A DNA stretch of 27,691 nt from an uncultured Verrucomicrobiae bacterium. GTDB lineage: Bacteria > Verrucomicrobiota > Verrucomicrobiia > Verrucomicrobiales > Akkermansiaceae. Position 1 is the first letter of the stretch, and every line of letters starts with the position of its first letter. Position numbers and translations under genes: made by a program. Where the stretch lies: assembly GCA_937957985.1 (NCBI GenBank), contig CALGOH010000091.1, positions 1 through 27,691 on the forward strand, given 5' to 3'. A model generated the notes under the pieces. It was given only the letters and a program-made list of their open reading frames with translations, did not search any database and was not told the DNA's origin. This document shows, piece after piece, positions 7,130 to 16,100 of the stretch.

Positions 7130-7533
7130 CCTGGCTTCTGGACGGCAACGTGCTGGTTGCCATGGCATTCCGCGATCACATCCACCGCGGGCGCTGTCTC
7201 CGCTGGTTCGGGACGCTCGCTCCGGATGACATCTTCGCCACCTGTCCCGTCACCGAGGGAACGCTGCTCCGGCTGCACATGCAGCGTGCCGTGGAACTAT
7301 CAGCCATCGCGGCCTGGCAAGCCCTCGAAAGGTATCGCGCCCACCCGCGCCACGTCTTCTGGCCGGACAATTTCTCCTACACCGAAATCGCCCCCGGCCG
7401 CCTGACCGGACACCGTCAGGTGACCGAAAGTTGGCTGGCCGAACTCGCACGCCGCAAAGGCGGCAAACTCGCAACGCTCGATACGGGCCTTGCCGTCCTC
7501 TGGCCGGAGTCCGTCATGCTTGTGCCGGTGTGA
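7126..7533 (+). CDS. vapC: VapC-type PIN-domain toxin (module 2)
   Basis: The 135-residue product belongs to the PIN-domain VapC group that starts 'MTWLLDxNVLxAxA' and carries HRW...F, CPVTE and 'GHRQVTxxxLxxLA' blocks. Likely active-site residues are D6 (LLDGNVLV), E44 (CPVTEGTLLRL) and D119 (LATLDTGLAVL). At the third acidic position, where QVTD-A-Y is usual as I recall it, this protein has QVTESW with Glu at 101, a conservative change that could alter metal binding. The ATG overlaps the antitoxin stop (ATGA), showing translational coupling. It converges on the ABC transporter gene with a 38-bp gap. Confidence 0.87.
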   Translation: MTWLLDGNVLVAMAFRDHIHRGRCLRWFGTLAPDDIFATCPVTEGTLLRLHMQRAVELSAIAAWQALERYRAHPRHVFWPDNFSYTEIAPGRLTGHRQVTESWLAELARRKGGKLATLDTGLAVLWPESVMLVPV

Positions 7534-7571
7534 TCCGGCTCGCCGACGTCTCGTCGAGAGAGTTTCACCAT

Positions 7572-9458
7572 TCAATGCCGCTGCTTTTCCAGCAGCTTGC
7601 GGAAGAGCGGGTGATCGGCGGCGAGTTCCTCGAAGGTGCCGTCGCCGACGATCCGGCCGTCCTCGAAGACGAGGATGCGGTCCGCGATCCGGATGCTGCT
7701 GAAGCGGTGGGCGATGATCAGGGTCGTGCGCCCCTTCGCCAGGTTGGCGAGTTCGTTCTGGATCTGGGACTCGCTTTCCGCGTCGAGCGCCGCGGTCGCC
7801 TCGTCGAGGATGAGCACGGGGGCATTCTTGAGGAACGCCCGCGCGATCGAAATGCGCTGGCGCTGTCCGCCGGATAGCTCCGCGCCGCGCTCGCCGACCG
7901 GCGTGTCGTAGCCCTTTTCCTTCTGCCGGATGAAGGCGTCGGCATTCGCCAGTTCGGCGGCCTTGTGGATCTCGTCCTTGTCCGCTCCGAGCCGGCCGAG
8001 GCCGATGTTTTCCTCGATCGACCCCGAGAGAAGGATCGCCTCCTGCGGCACCAGCGTGATGTGGTCGCGCAGTCCCTTCAGGCGGAAATTCCGGAGGTCC
8101 ACGCCATCGAGGGTGACCCTCCCCTCGCTCGGATCGTAGAAGCGCGGGACCAGGCTGGCAAAGGTCGTCTTGCCCGCTCCCGAAGGCCCCACCAGGGCGA
8201 CGATCTGCCCGGGAGGGATCGTCACCGAGACGTCCTGCAAGGCCGGCGTGTCGCCGTAGGAGAAAGTGACGTTCTCGAATCTGAGTTCTCCGGCCACCTT
8301 GGCGACTTCGACCGGGTTCTCGGGCTCCTTCACCACTTCCTCGGCATGCAGGATGTCCTCGAGCCGCCGGAGCGAGGCCTCGCCCTGTTTCAGGCGGGCG
8401 TGGACCTCGCCGAGTTTCTTCGCCGGGTCGTAGCACATGTAGAGCGCGACCACGACAGCCATGAAGCGTTCCAGCGACAGGCCACGGCTCACGCCGTAGC
8501 CGAGCGCCGCCGCCACCGCCACCGCCGCGATGAACTCGATGAGCGGCGGCGTGGAGAAACGGTAGCGGATCACCTTCATGTTCATCCGCGTCCACCGCTT
8601 CACCCCGGCGAGGAAGCGCTGCGCCATCAGGCCCTCGAGGTTGAAAGCCCGCACCTCCTTCGCCGCGTGCAGGGTCTCGGTCAGGATCGAGGTGTTGTCG
8701 CCGCCCTCCTGCTGCATGATCACCGCCCGCAGCATCAGGCGCTTGCCGATCAGCCGGATGGGCATCACCACGACCGGCACGCTCACCAGGCAGATGAGCA
8801 GAAAGACGCCCTCCGAGTTCCGGAAGCTGTCGAGAATGAGGAAGGTCAGGCCCGCGAGCAGCGTGAAGGGCTGCTTGAGCAGGTCGTTGGAAACGACCGT
8901 CACGATCGACTGGAGTTGGATCGAGTCCTGGATCACCCGACTGATCAGGTCGCCGGTCTTTCTCCCGCTGAAAAATCCGAGCGGCAGCCGCTGGAGTTTC
9001 TCGAAGACCTGCTGCTGGAGCCTCAGCAGCAGGTGCAGGCCCGACCCGGTGACCCAGTAGACATTGAAGAAGCCCGCCAGGCCACGGATCAGGGCGACCA
9101 GCGGGATCACCGCGCAGGCCGCGATCAGCATGACCTTGGGCGCGCGCTCCTCGCCCCAGTGACGGGCAAAGAAGCCCCGGATCACCTCGGGATCCTCCAG
9201 CGCGGCCAGTTTTTCCCCGACGCCCTCGGGCAGGACTGAAGGCTCGGACCCGGCATCCGCGCCCGCAGGCTCGTCGGCCGGCACCTCGGCGGTGGCGGAG
9301 TCCATGTCGGCCTGGAAGATGATCGGGAAGACCGTCTTGACCATCAGCGGCAGGCCGAAGCCGCTGGCCACCGCATACACCAGTCCCGCGGCGATCCCTG
9401 CCGCGAACTTGAGTCGAGCCCCCTTGAGCAGGGCGAAGTAAGGCCAGAACTTCCTCAT
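7572..9458 (-). CDS. MsbA-like ABC exporter (fused membrane and ATPase domains)
   Basis: The 628-residue half-transporter has an ABC type-1 exporter membrane domain (about residues 1-370) followed by an ATPase domain (about 390-620). Walker A GPSGAGKTT spans 424-432, the signature LSGGQRQR 528-535, Walker B VLILDEATAALD 548-559, and the switch histidine is H584 in IIAHR. Overall it is closest to the MsbA/lipid A exporter group, and it sits next to a glycan gene region, so a lipid, lipopolysaccharide or polysaccharide precursor substrate is likely but unproven. A stretch at about residues 50-105, between the first two membrane helices, is unusually long and rich in Ala, Pro, Gly and acidic residues. 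No HlyD-type partner is adjacent. Nothing recognisable lies in the 117-bp divergent spacer 9459-9575. Confidence 0.88.
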   Translation of the reverse strand: MRKFWPYFALLKGARLKFAAGIAAGLVYAVASGFGLPLMVKTVFPIIFQADMDSATAEVPADEPAGADAGSEPSVLPEGVGEKLAALEDPEVIRGFFARHWGEERAPKVMLIAACAVIPLVALIRGLAGFFNVYWVTGSGLHLLLRLQQQVFEKLQRLPLGFFSGRKTGDLISRVIQDSIQLQSIVTVVSNDLLKQPFTLLAGLTFLILDSFRNSEGVFLLICLVSVPVVVMPIRLIGKRLMLRAVIMQQEGGDNTSILTETLHAAKEVRAFNLEGLMAQRFLAGVKRWTRMNMKVIRYRFSTPPLIEFIAAVAVAAALGYGVSRGLSLERFMAVVVALYMCYDPAKKLGEVHARLKQGEASLRRLEDILHAEEVVKEPENPVEVAKVAGELRFENVTFSYGDTPALQDVSVTIPPGQIVALVGPSGAGKTTFASLVPRFYDPSEGRVTLDGVDLRNFRLKGLRDHITLVPQEAILLSGSIEENIGLGRLGADKDEIHKAAELANADAFIRQKEKGYDTPVGERGAELSGGQRQRISIARAFLKNAPVLILDEATAALDAESESQIQNELANLAKGRTTLIIAHRFSSIRIADRILVFEDGRIVGDGTFEELAADHPLFRKLLEKQRH

Positions 9459-9575
9459 GGGTGAAGGCGCATCGTTTCCGTCGGGCAGGGTCTCCGCAAG
9501 CCCCGATCCAGTCCTTCCCGCCGGAGGGTGGCATGCTTGCCAAGCCCGGCCTCACCGGACACACTGCCGCTTCCT

Positions 9576-10445
9576 ATGACGACCCCCGCTCCGAACGAGA
9601 ACACCTGGCTGCTGCAGCACGCGGAAGATCACCATTCCCAGTGCGGGGAGGACGGGATTCTCGCCAAGGTCCTCGAACTGCTGCCCGAGCGAGACCGTTG
9701 GTGCGTCGAGTTCGGAGCCTGGGACGGACGCCACTTCAGCAACACCTGCCACCTCGCCGAGGAGCACGACCATCACGTCGTCTTCATCGAGGGCGATCCC
9801 GCCAAGGTCGAGGTGCTGAAGAAGAATTTCCAAGGCAACCCGAAGGTCCACCCGCTGTGCCGCTTCGTCGGTTGGGAGGGCAAGGAGAAGCTCGACCACA
9901 TTCTTTCGGAAACCCCGATCCCGAAGAACTTCGACCTGCTCTCGGTCGACATCGACGGCAATGACTGGCACGTCTGGAACGCGCTCGACGACTACCGCCC
10001 GAAGGTCGTGATCATCGAGTTCAACCCGACGATCCAGACCGAGATCGACTACGTTCAGCCGGCGGATCACGGCACCAAGATCGGCTGCAGCCTCAAGGCG
10101 CTGGAGCGGCTCGGCAAGGAGAAGGGCTACGAGCTGGTCTGCGTGATGCCGTGGAACGCGATCTTCGTCGATGCGCCGTATTTCCCCGCCTTCAACATCG
10201 CCGACAACCGGATTGAGACGCTGCGCGTCCACACCGACCGGATCACCTATCTTTTCTCGGGCTACGACGGCCGTATCCGGCTGATGGGCTACCGCAAGCT
10301 TCCGTGGCACGGGATGCCGATCGTCGAGGACAGCATCCAGGTGCTGCCACGGTTCCTGCGGCACTACCCGGACCTGATGGGCAGGATGCGCCGCAACCTG
10401 ATCGGCCTCTGCCGCGCGATGGCCCGCCGCAAGTTCAAGGAGTGA
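9576..10445 (+). CDS. FkbM-like SAM methyltransferase family protein
   Basis: The 289-residue product has an SAM-binding Rossmann core: RWCVEFGAWDGRHFSNTCHL at residues 41-60 (motif I VEFGAWDG), an acidic strand end FIEGDP at 70-75, and LLSVDIDGNDWHVWNALDDY at 121-140, followed by VVIIEFNPTI. This pattern is shared with FkbM-related proteins found in glycan clusters; methyl transfer to a sugar hydroxyl is a reasonable guess but no substrate is evident. The C-terminal ~60 residues are basic and unassigned. ATG 9576 is chosen over an ATG at 9528 because the extra 16 residues are low-complexity. It is divergent from the ABC transporter and convergent with the FkbM gene at 10461. Confidence 0.72.
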   Translation: MTTPAPNENTWLLQHAEDHHSQCGEDGILAKVLELLPERDRWCVEFGAWDGRHFSNTCHLAEEHDHHVVFIEGDPAKVEVLKKNFQGNPKVHPLCRFVGWEGKEKLDHILSETPIPKNFDLLSVDIDGNDWHVWNALDDYRPKVVIIEFNPTIQTEIDYVQPADHGTKIGCSLKALERLGKEKGYELVCVMPWNAIFVDAPYFPAFNIADNRIETLRVHTDRITYLFSGYDGRIRLMGYRKLPWHGMPIVEDSIQVLPRFLRHYPDLMGRMRRNLIGLCRAMARRKFKE

Positions 10446-10462
10446 GGCCGGCTCGAGGCCTT
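10444..10462. terminator. Possible bidirectional hairpin between convergent genes
   Basis: GAGGCC (10444-10449) pairs with GGCCTT (10457-10462), one pair being G-T, around a 7-nt loop. It contains the last bases of both convergent stop codons. There is no T-run on either strand, so termination is only a possibility. Confidence 0.25.
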
Positions 10463-11216
10463 ACGCCCGGGCCCGCCGCTTCGTCGGGAAGAAGATGAAG
10501 TTGCGGCCCATCAGGTCGAGCTTGGCGCGGCACAGCGGAACGATCGAGGCGCCGTCGTAGAAGCACGCGCAGTAGCCCATCTCCTCCATCAGGTCGAAGA
10601 TCGGGCTGTGACCGTCACCCTCGGACAGGCCGAGGATTTCCAACATCACGACCGGGCTGCAGCGCTCGAGCATTTCGCGGGCTCCGCGAAGCACCGCCTC
10701 CTCGTGACCCTCGACGTCGACCTTGAGAAACCCGACGTCGCCCAGTTCCTCGTCGTCGAGACGCACTCCCTGCACCTCGAAAATCTCGGCGTCGCAGCCG
10801 ATGTCGTCGCCCAACTGGCCGCCGTTGAACTGCATCGCGCCGCGTGGGTCGATCGGCACCGAGAACTTCAGCGTCTCGTTCCGGTCGCAGACCGCGAGCC
10901 GGCGGACCTCGACGTTCGGCAGGCCGGCGCACTCGAGGAAGTCGGCCATGGCGGGGATCGCCTCGTAGGCGATGACGCGCTTGGCGAGCTTCGAGAAGAA
11001 GTAGGAGTAGACCCCGCGGTTGGCGCCCACATCGACCGCCACCCGGTCGCGGGGCACGAGGTGCCTGAGGATGTGAAGTTCCCGCTCGCCGCGGCGATGG
11101 GACTTGGCCCGGGTGCGGTAGGCGCGGAACGGGACGTAGAACCTGGGCGGGATGAAGCGGTAGATGGCCTTGGCCTGGGCATGCCCGCCAAGCGAAGTCT
11201 TGGAATTCGAACTCAT
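10461..11216 (-). CDS. FkbM family methyltransferase
   Basis: The 251-residue product contains the FkbM (Methyltransf_21) hallmarks: RVAVDVGANRGVYSYFFSKL with motif I DVGANRG at residues 62-68, VIAYEAIP at about 81-88, the LAVCDRNETLKF segment at 107-118, and FLKVDVEGHEEAVLRGA at 163-179. Members O-methylate sugars or polyketides using S-adenosylmethionine. It is the last gene of a four-gene minus-strand run (16658 to 10461) whose upstream neighbours are a CgeB-like glycosyltransferase, an exported protein and the Verru_Chthon A protein. The 54-bp gap to its upstream neighbour allows co-transcription. The substrate is unknown. Confidence 0.85.
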   Translation of the reverse strand: MSSNSKTSLGGHAQAKAIYRFIPPRFYVPFRAYRTRAKSHRRGERELHILRHLVPRDRVAVDVGANRGVYSYFFSKLAKRVIAYEAIPAMADFLECAGLPNVEVRRLAVCDRNETLKFSVPIDPRGAMQFNGGQLGDDIGCDAEIFEVQGVRLDDEELGDVGFLKVDVEGHEEAVLRGAREMLERCSPVVMLEILGLSEGDGHSPIFDLMEEMGYCACFYDGASIVPLCRAKLDLMGRNFIFFPTKRRARA

Positions 11217-11270
11217 CGCATCAATCGGGATCCGAACGGGAAAAACGAGGTCGGAATTCCGGAGATCCGA

Positions 11271-12341
11271 TCACCCGCCGACCGAACCAGATGGCCCTCC
11301 CACCGCCAAGGACAATATCCCCGTTGCCCAGTCCAGGCCGAAGGTCTCAAGGAGCGCGCGGGCCCGGTGGCTGAAGGTGTGCTCCGCCAGGACCCGGTCG
11401 CGGCCGGCCCGCGCGATGGCCTCCAGTTCCCCGGGCCGGTCGAGCATCGGCACGATCCTTTCGGCAATGTCCCCGGCATCGCGGTAGACGAGCATTTCGC
11501 GGCCGGGTTCGAAGCAACGACGGAGGTCGGGCACGTCCGGATAGAGGGAAACGCCGCCCGAGCACGGTGCCTCGAAGGCGCGCAGGTTCAACCCGAGTTC
11601 GGTGTTGCCCGGCTGGGGAAGGTTCAAACATGCCGCATATCGACCGTAGAGCGACGCGACCTTGCGCGCACCCAGCCGCCTCGACCGCCACGGACGCCTC
11701 CAGTCCCCCGCCCCGGGGCCGTACACCTCCAGCGGCACGCCGAGACCCCGCAGCTCGCGGAACATCGCCTGACGGTGGGCGCTGCACTTGCCGACGAACA
11801 CCAGGGCCCGCTTTCTCTCCCCTCCCTCATGCCTCCGATAGCGCTCCGGATTCACGGCAAGGGGGAGGTAACGGAAGTCATCCTCGCGATCCGCGCCGTA
11901 GAACTCCCGCAGCGCCGGGAGGCATCCGCTGTCAAAGTAGAAGACCTTCGAAAACCGGGGTTCCAGCCCGGGTGGAGGCGCCCCCAGGTTGTCGCACAGC
12001 CAACCGGCCCACGGCACCTTGTCGACGAGGGCTTCCCAGCGCGCGTCGAGCCCCCCGGCGAGCCCCGCCCGGTTCAGCGAGATGACGAGATCCGGACCGA
12101 AATCCTCGAGCAGGGCTCCGACCCGCTGTCTGACCGCCGGATTCTCAAGATCCTTCAACCCGTCCCGCTTCTGCGCCCACTTCTCCTGAGAGCCTTCGGC
12201 CTGGGTGCCGATGGCGGCGACCTCGCAGCCCATCCCGCGCAGCGCCACCACGAGATCCTCGAACCAGGTCAGGATGCTCCGCTTCTTTCCCAGCACCGCC
12301 ACCCGCGGCTTCGTGTCCGATCGTTTCAATCGGGTTTCCAT
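11271..12341 (-). CDS. CgeB-like glycosyltransferase (GT-B fold)
   Basis: The 356-residue product begins RVAVLGKKRSILTWFEDLVVAL and contains a domain with FGPDLVISLNRAG and VPWAGWLCDNLG, characteristic of the N-terminal half of CgeB/DUF3880-type proteins. The C-terminal half (KRALVFVGKCSAHRQAMFRE, then TELGLNLRAFEAPCSGGVSL and PGREMLVYRDAGDIAERI) matches a Glyco_trans_1-like nucleotide-sugar binding domain in which the Glu of R-x-FE contacts the donor. It likely transfers a sugar to a surface glycan or protein. ATG 12341 is preferred over a start at 12383, whose extra 14 residues would extend toward the neighbouring gene's stop. It lies 42 bp after the exported protein gene in the same run. 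Confidence 0.75.
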   Translation of the reverse strand: METRLKRSDTKPRVAVLGKKRSILTWFEDLVVALRGMGCEVAAIGTQAEGSQEKWAQKRDGLKDLENPAVRQRVGALLEDFGPDLVISLNRAGLAGGLDARWEALVDKVPWAGWLCDNLGAPPPGLEPRFSKVFYFDSGCLPALREFYGADREDDFRYLPLAVNPERYRRHEGGERKRALVFVGKCSAHRQAMFRELRGLGVPLEVYGPGAGDWRRPWRSRRLGARKVASLYGRYAACLNLPQPGNTELGLNLRAFEAPCSGGVSLYPDVPDLRRCFEPGREMLVYRDAGDIAERIVPMLDRPGELEAIARAGRDRVLAEHTFSHRARALLETFGLDWATGILSLAVGGPSGSVGG

Positions 12342-12383
12342 AACCGTCCGCAATCCGATCGGCAACCCTCCCGCCAGCCCCAC

Positions 12384-13073
12384 TCAAGGCTGCCCCGGAG
12401 ACTCGGGCATGCGAAAATCGGTGAAGGCCTGAACTCTCGGAGCACGTCGCTTCCCCTCGTCGAAAACGAAAACGATGCTGCGCGTCCGGGGATCGTGCTG
12501 CCACTGGCTCTCGATCAGGGGATGGGTTCGGTCGTCTCCGGGAACGCGGAAGTAGATCTCCAGCGGATAGTTTCCCCTCTCCCTCGCCGGCTCCTCGACC
12601 ACCACCGATCTCAACGGTGGAAGCTTGAGGGGGGAGCGTCCGACCGTGCCCGCGAGGGACTTGGAGGTCAGGTTGATCCAGAGCATCTCTCCCCGACCGA
12701 GGCGATCGGAGTTCGCATTCACCACCTGCATCTTCAGGGGCAGGACGGCGTTGGCAGGGTCGCGGGCGATGAGAAGATAGAAGTCCTGCGTTGCAGCGGG
12801 AATCGTGGCCGACGGGGAACCCTCCGGCACCTCCTCCACACCGGCCACCGGCGAGGTCAACAGCCAGATCCTGATGTCCCCGGCGGGCAGTTTGTAGACC
12901 GGAGAAAGGCTCAACCGGGGCAGCGTGACTTCCTGCGAGTTCGTTCCGTCGAAGAGGTAGTACTTGCTCACCGGCTGCGGGGGGCCGTTCAGGAACAGGG
13001 TCCGGCAGGTGTGCGCCCCCTCCTCGGCTCCCAGGAGGTGGCAGAGGGCGAGGAGAATGATCGGAAGTCTCAT
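12384..13073 (-). CDS. Exported protein of unknown function, partner of Verru_Chthon A
   Basis: The 229-residue product starts with a short signal peptide (MRLPIILLALCHLLGA) and is otherwise soluble and beta-rich. Visible segments are CRTLFLNGPPQPVSKYYLFD, LSLSPVYKLPAGDIRIWLL, QDFYLLIARDPANAVLPLKM and SIVFVFDEGKRRAPRVQAFT. I do not assign a domain. Its position 39 bp downstream of the Verru_Chthon A gene in the same orientation suggests the two act together outside the cytoplasm; I recall small exported proteins of this kind next to such genes in related bacteria, but cannot verify that here. The ATG at 13073 begins the signal peptide. Confidence 0.6.
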   Translation of the reverse strand: MRLPIILLALCHLLGAEEGAHTCRTLFLNGPPQPVSKYYLFDGTNSQEVTLPRLSLSPVYKLPAGDIRIWLLTSPVAGVEEVPEGSPSATIPAATQDFYLLIARDPANAVLPLKMQVVNANSDRLGRGEMLWINLTSKSLAGTVGRSPLKLPPLRSVVVEEPARERGNYPLEIYFRVPGDDRTHPLIESQWQHDPRTRSIVFVFDEGKRRAPRVQAFTDFRMPESPGQP

Positions 13074-13112
13074 GGATGGTGGGGCGTCCGCGTCACGAAC
13101 GTTCGGGAGGAG

Positions 13113-16100
13113 TCAGACCTCGTCCGCATTCAGCCAGCGGAACGAGAGGATCTTGAAGCGCCTTCCAAAGGTCTGATTGGTCGTCATCGCGGGTTCGCCC
13201 GTGATGTCCGCCGCATCCCCGGGATCGCAGTAGTCCCTCGTCCGCTGGACCGATGCCTCGCACCAGGCGCGGGCCTGGACGCGCCCGTCGGCTGCCCGGG
13301 ACTCCCCATAAGCCCGGATGGTGAAGGTGTCGTCGCGGGCGGAAAGGATCGGAGCGAGGGGGCGCAGAATGTCGGCCTGACGAGTCCACCCGGGGAGTCC
13401 GTAGGTGTTGTGGCCCACAGCGGCCTCGGGGAACACGTAGCCGGTGTCCGGAAGACCATTGCCACCACCCGCGATGAACGGCCGGGCCTCCGACTCCACG
13501 GACTCGTTCTGCGCGATCTCGAAGGGGTTCAGGCTGGCGTCGTCGGTCAGCGCATTGAGCGCGGTCTGGATCGCGCCGGCCAGGGCGAGGTCGGTAACGC
13601 TCGAGAGCTGACGATTCACGAACTCCGACAACGACAGGAACGGCCCCCGGCGGCGGACCTGCTCGACGACCCGCTCGGCCAGGAAATCGAGCATGTCGTC
13701 GGTGAAGACACGGTAGCCGGTGAACTCGGTGGTGTCGGCATATTCCCCCGCGACCTGTGGCGGCTCCCCGGCCGCGCGGTCCCCGGCAACGCTTGTACGA
13801 CTGACGGCGTAGTCGGTCCCGTCGGAGCGCTTGATGGAGCCCCTGGTCTCGCTGTAGGGGATCTGATGGTTGCGGGCGTGTCCGAGCAGCGCCCGCCACG
13901 CCTTCACCGAGGTCGAGTTCACGTTGAACATGCCTTCCACCTCCAGCCTCGAGGCGATCGTCTTCCATGAGTCCGCGGGTTCCACCGCGTCCGAGTAGAC
14001 GTCTCCGGCAGCCCCCTTGTCGCGCACCTGGTCTTCCGGGATGGGCAGGTAGGCGCGGTTGGTCAGTGGATCGGTGCCCGTCAGGAAATCGGCAAAGTTC
14101 TCCTCCAGGCTGGAACCGCCGGAGCCGCCGAAGCCGTCCGGCTCCGGTGCGATGGAGGAGAAGAACCAGTCGTCGAAGAGAACCTGGTTGGCGCAATAGG
14201 AGTCATCCTGCTGCTCGTTGCTTCGCGAATCGGCCCGGCTGTTTCCGGAGGAGTTGACGATGTTGTCCCGTGGAATGAGCGGAGAGGCGTCCGAGTTGGC
14301 GACGATGTTGGCAGCGTATGGCGGGGTTGGATTCAGCCCCCGGATCTGCATGTGGGTCAGGTCCGCCAGAGAGGCCAGCGGGCGTGTGGGCAGCTCTTCG
14401 ACCACGATCCGCGACACGCCCTCGGCCTTGCGCACGCCGGTGACGATGTAGCTGCTGTCGCTTTGGTTGTCGACATTGGGGAGCATGTCCCCACCTCCCG
14501 ACGGATGCTCGACGACGCTGAAGTCCCACGGCGTGTTGAGGAGGTTGTCGGCACCGGGATAGATGTCGGTGAACCTCGGCTCTCCGTTGGACGAAAAGAA
14601 GTCCACGACCGGATTGGCCTGGACCACTCCTTTCGTGGCGGTGGCCCGGTGGTTGGCGATGCGGGAACCCAGGGTCATCGAAAGAAAGGGCGTGGGATTC
14701 TCCGCGCACTGCGCGAGGGCCGCTGATGCCAGCCCGAGCCTCGGGGGATACAGCGCATCGGCGTCCTCGTAGTCGTAGAAGATCTGGAACCAGCTATGGG
14801 AACGACCGGAACCGAAGCTGTCGACGAACCATTGATAGGCGCTGCCGCACACGGGGCGCCCCCTGTAATTTCGGGAGCCAACGTCGAACTTTGCGTCAAC
14901 CTCCATGACCGCGCCGCCAGGGAACGAGATCTTCTGGGGATCAGGAGGATTGTTCAGGTCGAACCTGCGATCCAAGGTGAAGTAGAACCCGACTCCGTTC
15001 CTGACCCCGGGCTCCAGGTTGATGTTGATCCTCGAGGTGCCCGTCTCGTCCCTTCGATAATCCTGGGAAGGACTGAAAATTCGGGTTTCCCCCGGCTCCA
15101 GAATCATGGGGTTCTGGGCGAGACTGAAGACCATGTCCGCGAACCAACTCGTTGATTTGCCGAGGCGCTTGTCCCGATAGTCGCCCGAGGTCCCTCCATG
15201 CTGGACCGCCCAATACTCATCGGGAAGACTCGCACCGCTCAACCGGTGGTTCAGGGCCAGCGGCCACGTGTAGGCCGGGCTGATCCTGAGGGTGCCGTTG
15301 AAGGTGAGCCTCGTGTTGTAGGGATTCCAGACGGTGACGTAGGGAGTGTAGAGAACGGCGGGACGGTACTTTCCGGATGCGGCGCCCGCTGTGGTCGCGT
15401 AGTGGGAAACCACAATTTGTAATCTGGCCATCTGGGGCAGGATGCGGATGTTGTGGAAGGTCTCGTGGGCCTTCTCCGGTGTTCCGTCATCCACCCAACT
15501 CCGGTAGTTGATGTTCGGCGCTCTCGATGAGGAAGCCGACATCTCCTTGTAGAGTGTCGCGTAGCGCCGGATCTTGGCCCAACTGGCGATGGGCCCCCTT
15601 CTGGCCCAGAACTCCCTCAGGTTCGAGTCCCGGTAGTCGGACCAATGATAGAGCATGCTGTAGGCCGGCCGGTAGTCGACACTCGTCGCAGGACGGGTGT
15701 AGCGAAGGTGCTCGGTCGGGCTGAGCTTGAAGAACTCCAATCCGGAGGTGGGCTGCTCATCCCACTTCTCGGTCAGCAGCGACAGGTCCTTCCGCCAGCC
15801 GCCGGTGGCGACATTGGTGAGGAGCCCCATGGAGTTGGTGGAAAGGTCGTGGAAACCCTGCGTGGGCGTGACGGCACCGTCCGGACCGGCGGAAAGGAAA
15901 TCGGCGGTGGGCCGGGTCACCGCCTTGTCGGCGAGCACGGGATCGGTCAGAAGCGACTCCAGGCCGAAGGGTTCGGGGTCGACCACCGCATGGCTGCGGT
16001 TTCGGTCCGCCCATCCGGCGCTGGTCGTTGCGCCCTCGTCATGGGGCCGGGGAAGACGGGCCTTCTGGTTCTCCCCGGAAATCCACCACGCGAAGGCACC

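Noticed and set aside
7539..7558. Short hairpin CGACG-TCT-CGTCG between vapC and the ABC transporter gene
   Set aside because: The stem is only 5 bp with a bulged extension and no T-run on either strand, too weak to call a terminator.
10608..13970. A 1,120-codon open frame on the plus strand
   Set aside because: It lies antisense to the FkbM, glycosyltransferase, exported protein and Verru_Chthon A genes, has no recognisable domain and shows the Arg/Pro/Gly/His-rich composition typical of GC-driven shadow frames.
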